Assembly (NCBI GenBank): GCA_025363505.1
Contig: JANYDV010000268.1
Location: forward strand, 1 to 24,900
Source of the DNA: Bacteroidota bacterium
GTDB lineage: Bacteria; Bacteroidota; Ignavibacteria; Palsa-1295
DNA: 24,900 nucleotides
Direction: 5' to 3'
Shown: positions 23,949 to 24,900 of the stretch, one piece after another
How positions within the stretch are numbered: the first letter of the stretch is position 1
How the letters are laid out: every line of letters starts with the position of its first letter
Program-made: the position numbers and the translations under genes
Notes under the pieces: model-generated
Seen by the model: only the letters and a program-made list of their open reading frames with translations
Told to the model about the DNA's origin: nothing
The model's database searches: none

Positions 23949-23956
23949 CAAATATA
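23949..23956 (-). promoter_or_regulatory. Candidate promoter -7 box for the SIMPL gene
   Basis: The minus strand reads TATATTTG, an exact TAnnTTTG match, ending 22 bases before the ATG at 23926. TTTG motifs occur upstream but 12 bases or fewer away, not at the 19-23-base spacing expected for a -33 element, so only half of the promoter is convincing. Confidence 0.4.
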
Positions 23957-24001
23957 AGCACAAAGGCGCAAAGACATCCAGGTTTCGAATAATTGAAAGT
24001 A

Positions 24002-24027
24002 TGTCATCCTGAGCTTGCGCAGGATCT
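24002..24027 (+). repeat. Dispersed-type palindromic repeat, copy 1
   Basis: TGTCATCCTGAGC followed by TTGCGCAGGATCT. ATCCTG and CAGGAT (24006-24011 and 24020-24025) plus inner GC/GC give a near-perfect 20-base palindrome. This matches, from recall, the TCATCCTGAGC...GAAGGATCT intergenic element found many times in diverse bacterial genomes. It lies between the isomerase-like gene and the SIMPL gene. Confidence 0.55.
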
Positions 24028-24074
24028 AAAGTCTCAGCTTTTACCGCCGTCAATGTCCTTCACAAGCTAGAAAC

Positions 24075-24108
24075 ATTAAATTCTTCGCTCCTCGCTCAGA
24101 ACGACATC
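24075..24108 (-). repeat. Dispersed-type palindromic repeat, copy 2, overlapping a gene end
   Basis: On the minus strand this reads TGTCGTTCTGAGC, then GAGGAGCGAAGAATTTAATG. It aligns with copy 1 (TGTC-x-T-x-CTGAGC ... GC-x-AGGATCTAA with A/G changes) but in opposite orientation, about 47 bases apart. It supplies the last ten codons (DVVLSEERRI) and the stop of the isomerase-like gene. Confidence 0.5.
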
Positions 24109-24894
24109 TTTGAACCGCTCCTTTGCCCAAAGACAAACTTCCCAATGATCGGCTGTCGGCTTCCCTGTTCTTGGGTCGGTCTGCTGATAGCTTGGAGGTC
24201 CGTATTCAGGCGTGATCGTCATCTCATCATCACCTCGCGATTGGGCTTCGGCAATGATCTGTTTCCACCAACCTTCGAACTTTGCCAGATGAGCAGACCA
24301 GTCTTTTAATCTCGGATCACTGACTTGCGGTCCGTTTTCATATCCTACTCTCGAATGAATATGAATCGTGTTTTTTGCGACTAAAGATATCGCCGCTTCG
24401 TGATCTTCTAACATCGATTCGGTCACACAGCACCAGTGGCTCAGATCGGCATTGATCTTTAGCGTCGGAAATCGTTGTAATATCCCCACGGCATTCATCG
24501 GCGAAAATAACGGTCGCCGACGATGCGTTTCGTGTGCTAAGCGAATACCCGATGACTCTTCTAAGCGCAACGCACCTTCGAAGAAACGATACATTTTATC
24601 TAAAGTCCAAATATCGCGACCGCCGTGAACTACTATTTTCTTCGGCGAATAGACCGACGCTACATCAATCCATTTTTTTAGCGACTCAAGATGCACCGAC
24701 GCATCCTTGCCTTCGGTATAGATCAGCGGAATATAACCAAGCCCCCATGCCGCAAGCGACGACCGGAAATCAGCGTGGTCAGAGATTTCCGCCACTGCCG
24801 ATTCGATGCCGTCATATCCGGAGGAAGCGACCCGCGCAAAATTCGCCGTTTCGCCCGACAGCCCCCACAACGATTTGTAAACCTTCAGTTGCAT
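24076..24894 (-). CDS. Sugar-phosphate isomerase/epimerase-like TIM-barrel protein
   Basis: A 272-residue protein of the xylose-isomerase-like/AP-endonuclease-2 TIM-barrel superfamily. Likely metal and substrate residues are Glu122 (LAHETHRRRP), Asp150 and His153 (NADLSHW), His178 or His180 with Arg182 (IHIHSRVGY) and Glu230 (TPEYGPPSY). A glycine-rich strand end, VVHGGRD, is at 88-94. Family members isomerise or epimerise free sugars, sugar phosphates or inosose-like polyols; the substrate is unknown and no sugar catabolic genes are adjacent. The ATG at 24894 gives MQLKVYKSLWG, a normal first strand, so the gene is probably complete although close to the right edge. The last ten residues are encoded by a repeat element and look like a replaced C-terminus. 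Confidence 0.86.
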   Translation of the reverse strand: MQLKVYKSLWGLSGETANFARVASSGYDGIESAVAEISDHADFRSSLAAWGLGYIPLIYTEGKDASVHLESLKKWIDVASVYSPKKIVVHGGRDIWTLDKMYRFFEGALRLEESSGIRLAHETHRRRPLFSPMNAVGILQRFPTLKINADLSHWCCVTESMLEDHEAAISLVAKNTIHIHSRVGYENGPQVSDPRLKDWSAHLAKFEGWWKQIIAEAQSRGDDEMTITPEYGPPSYQQTDPRTGKPTADHWEVCLWAKERFKDVVLSEERRI

Positions 24895-24900
24895 TGCCCC

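Noticed and set aside
1..24900. Defence island, prophage, transposon, CRISPR array or tRNA/rRNA genes
   Set aside because: No transposase, integrase, nuclease-defence pair, regularly spaced repeat or cloverleaf-like sequence was seen in the gaps; all gaps are short and the genes are envelope or housekeeping types.

Overview
The window looks like a chromosomal, mainly housekeeping stretch from a Gram-negative member of the Bacteroidota/Chlorobiota/Ignavibacteriota (FCB) lineage. Four observations support this: a secreted protein with a type IX secretion C-terminal sorting domain, a SusC/RagA-like TonB-dependent receptor with a carboxypeptidase-regulatory-like N-terminal domain, general absence of Shine-Dalgarno sequences before otherwise clear start codons, and TATATTTG boxes (the Bacteroidota -7 consensus is TAnnTTTG) close upstream of genes. 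A deoxyhypusine-synthase-like gene in a bacterium with these traits would fit Ignavibacteria, Kapabacteria or Chlorobi relatives, but the exact taxon is inference. I saw no tRNA, rRNA, CRISPR array, transposase or phage gene. No stretch longer than 300 bases lacks a gene.

Layout. At the left edge is the 5' part of a secreted protein (1-232, minus), then a divergent AT-rich intergenic region and miaE (plus). A minus-strand block follows: an enoyl-CoA hydratase of the methylglutaconyl-CoA hydratase type, and ispG with a rhomboid protease just upstream of it, ended by a clear intrinsic terminator. Then come a plus-strand T9SS-exported beta-propeller-like protein and a minus-strand PASTA-repeat membrane protein. 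The block 7418-16643 is entirely plus strand: a small membrane protein and a Tat-type metallophosphoesterase that lie in one reading frame separated by a single TAA, rnhA translationally coupled to a penicillin-acylase-family Ntn hydrolase, an HMA-domain putative lipoprotein, trmD, and an HlyD/MacA-type adaptor with two FtsX-type ABC permeases but no ATPase. From 16652 to 24894 everything is on the minus strand: a DHS-like enzyme, a YtxH/DUF948 envelope stress pair, a TonB-dependent receptor, asnB, a SIMPL-domain protein and a TIM-barrel sugar-phosphate isomerase/epimerase-like protein.

How the genes relate. Several are envelope functions (rhomboid, PASTA protein, metallophosphoesterase, acylase, ABC exporter parts, YtxH/DUF948, TonB receptor, SIMPL). 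Others are single-step housekeeping enzymes (MiaE and TrmD in tRNA modification, IspG in isoprenoid synthesis, RNase HI, AsnB). I found no clearly new multi-gene system. The items most worth a second look are the metallophosphoesterase split by one in-frame stop, the ABC exporter without an ATPase, the DHS homologue lacking the position of a known catalytic histidine, and an inverted pair of dispersed-type repeats that supplies the last ten codons of the final gene.
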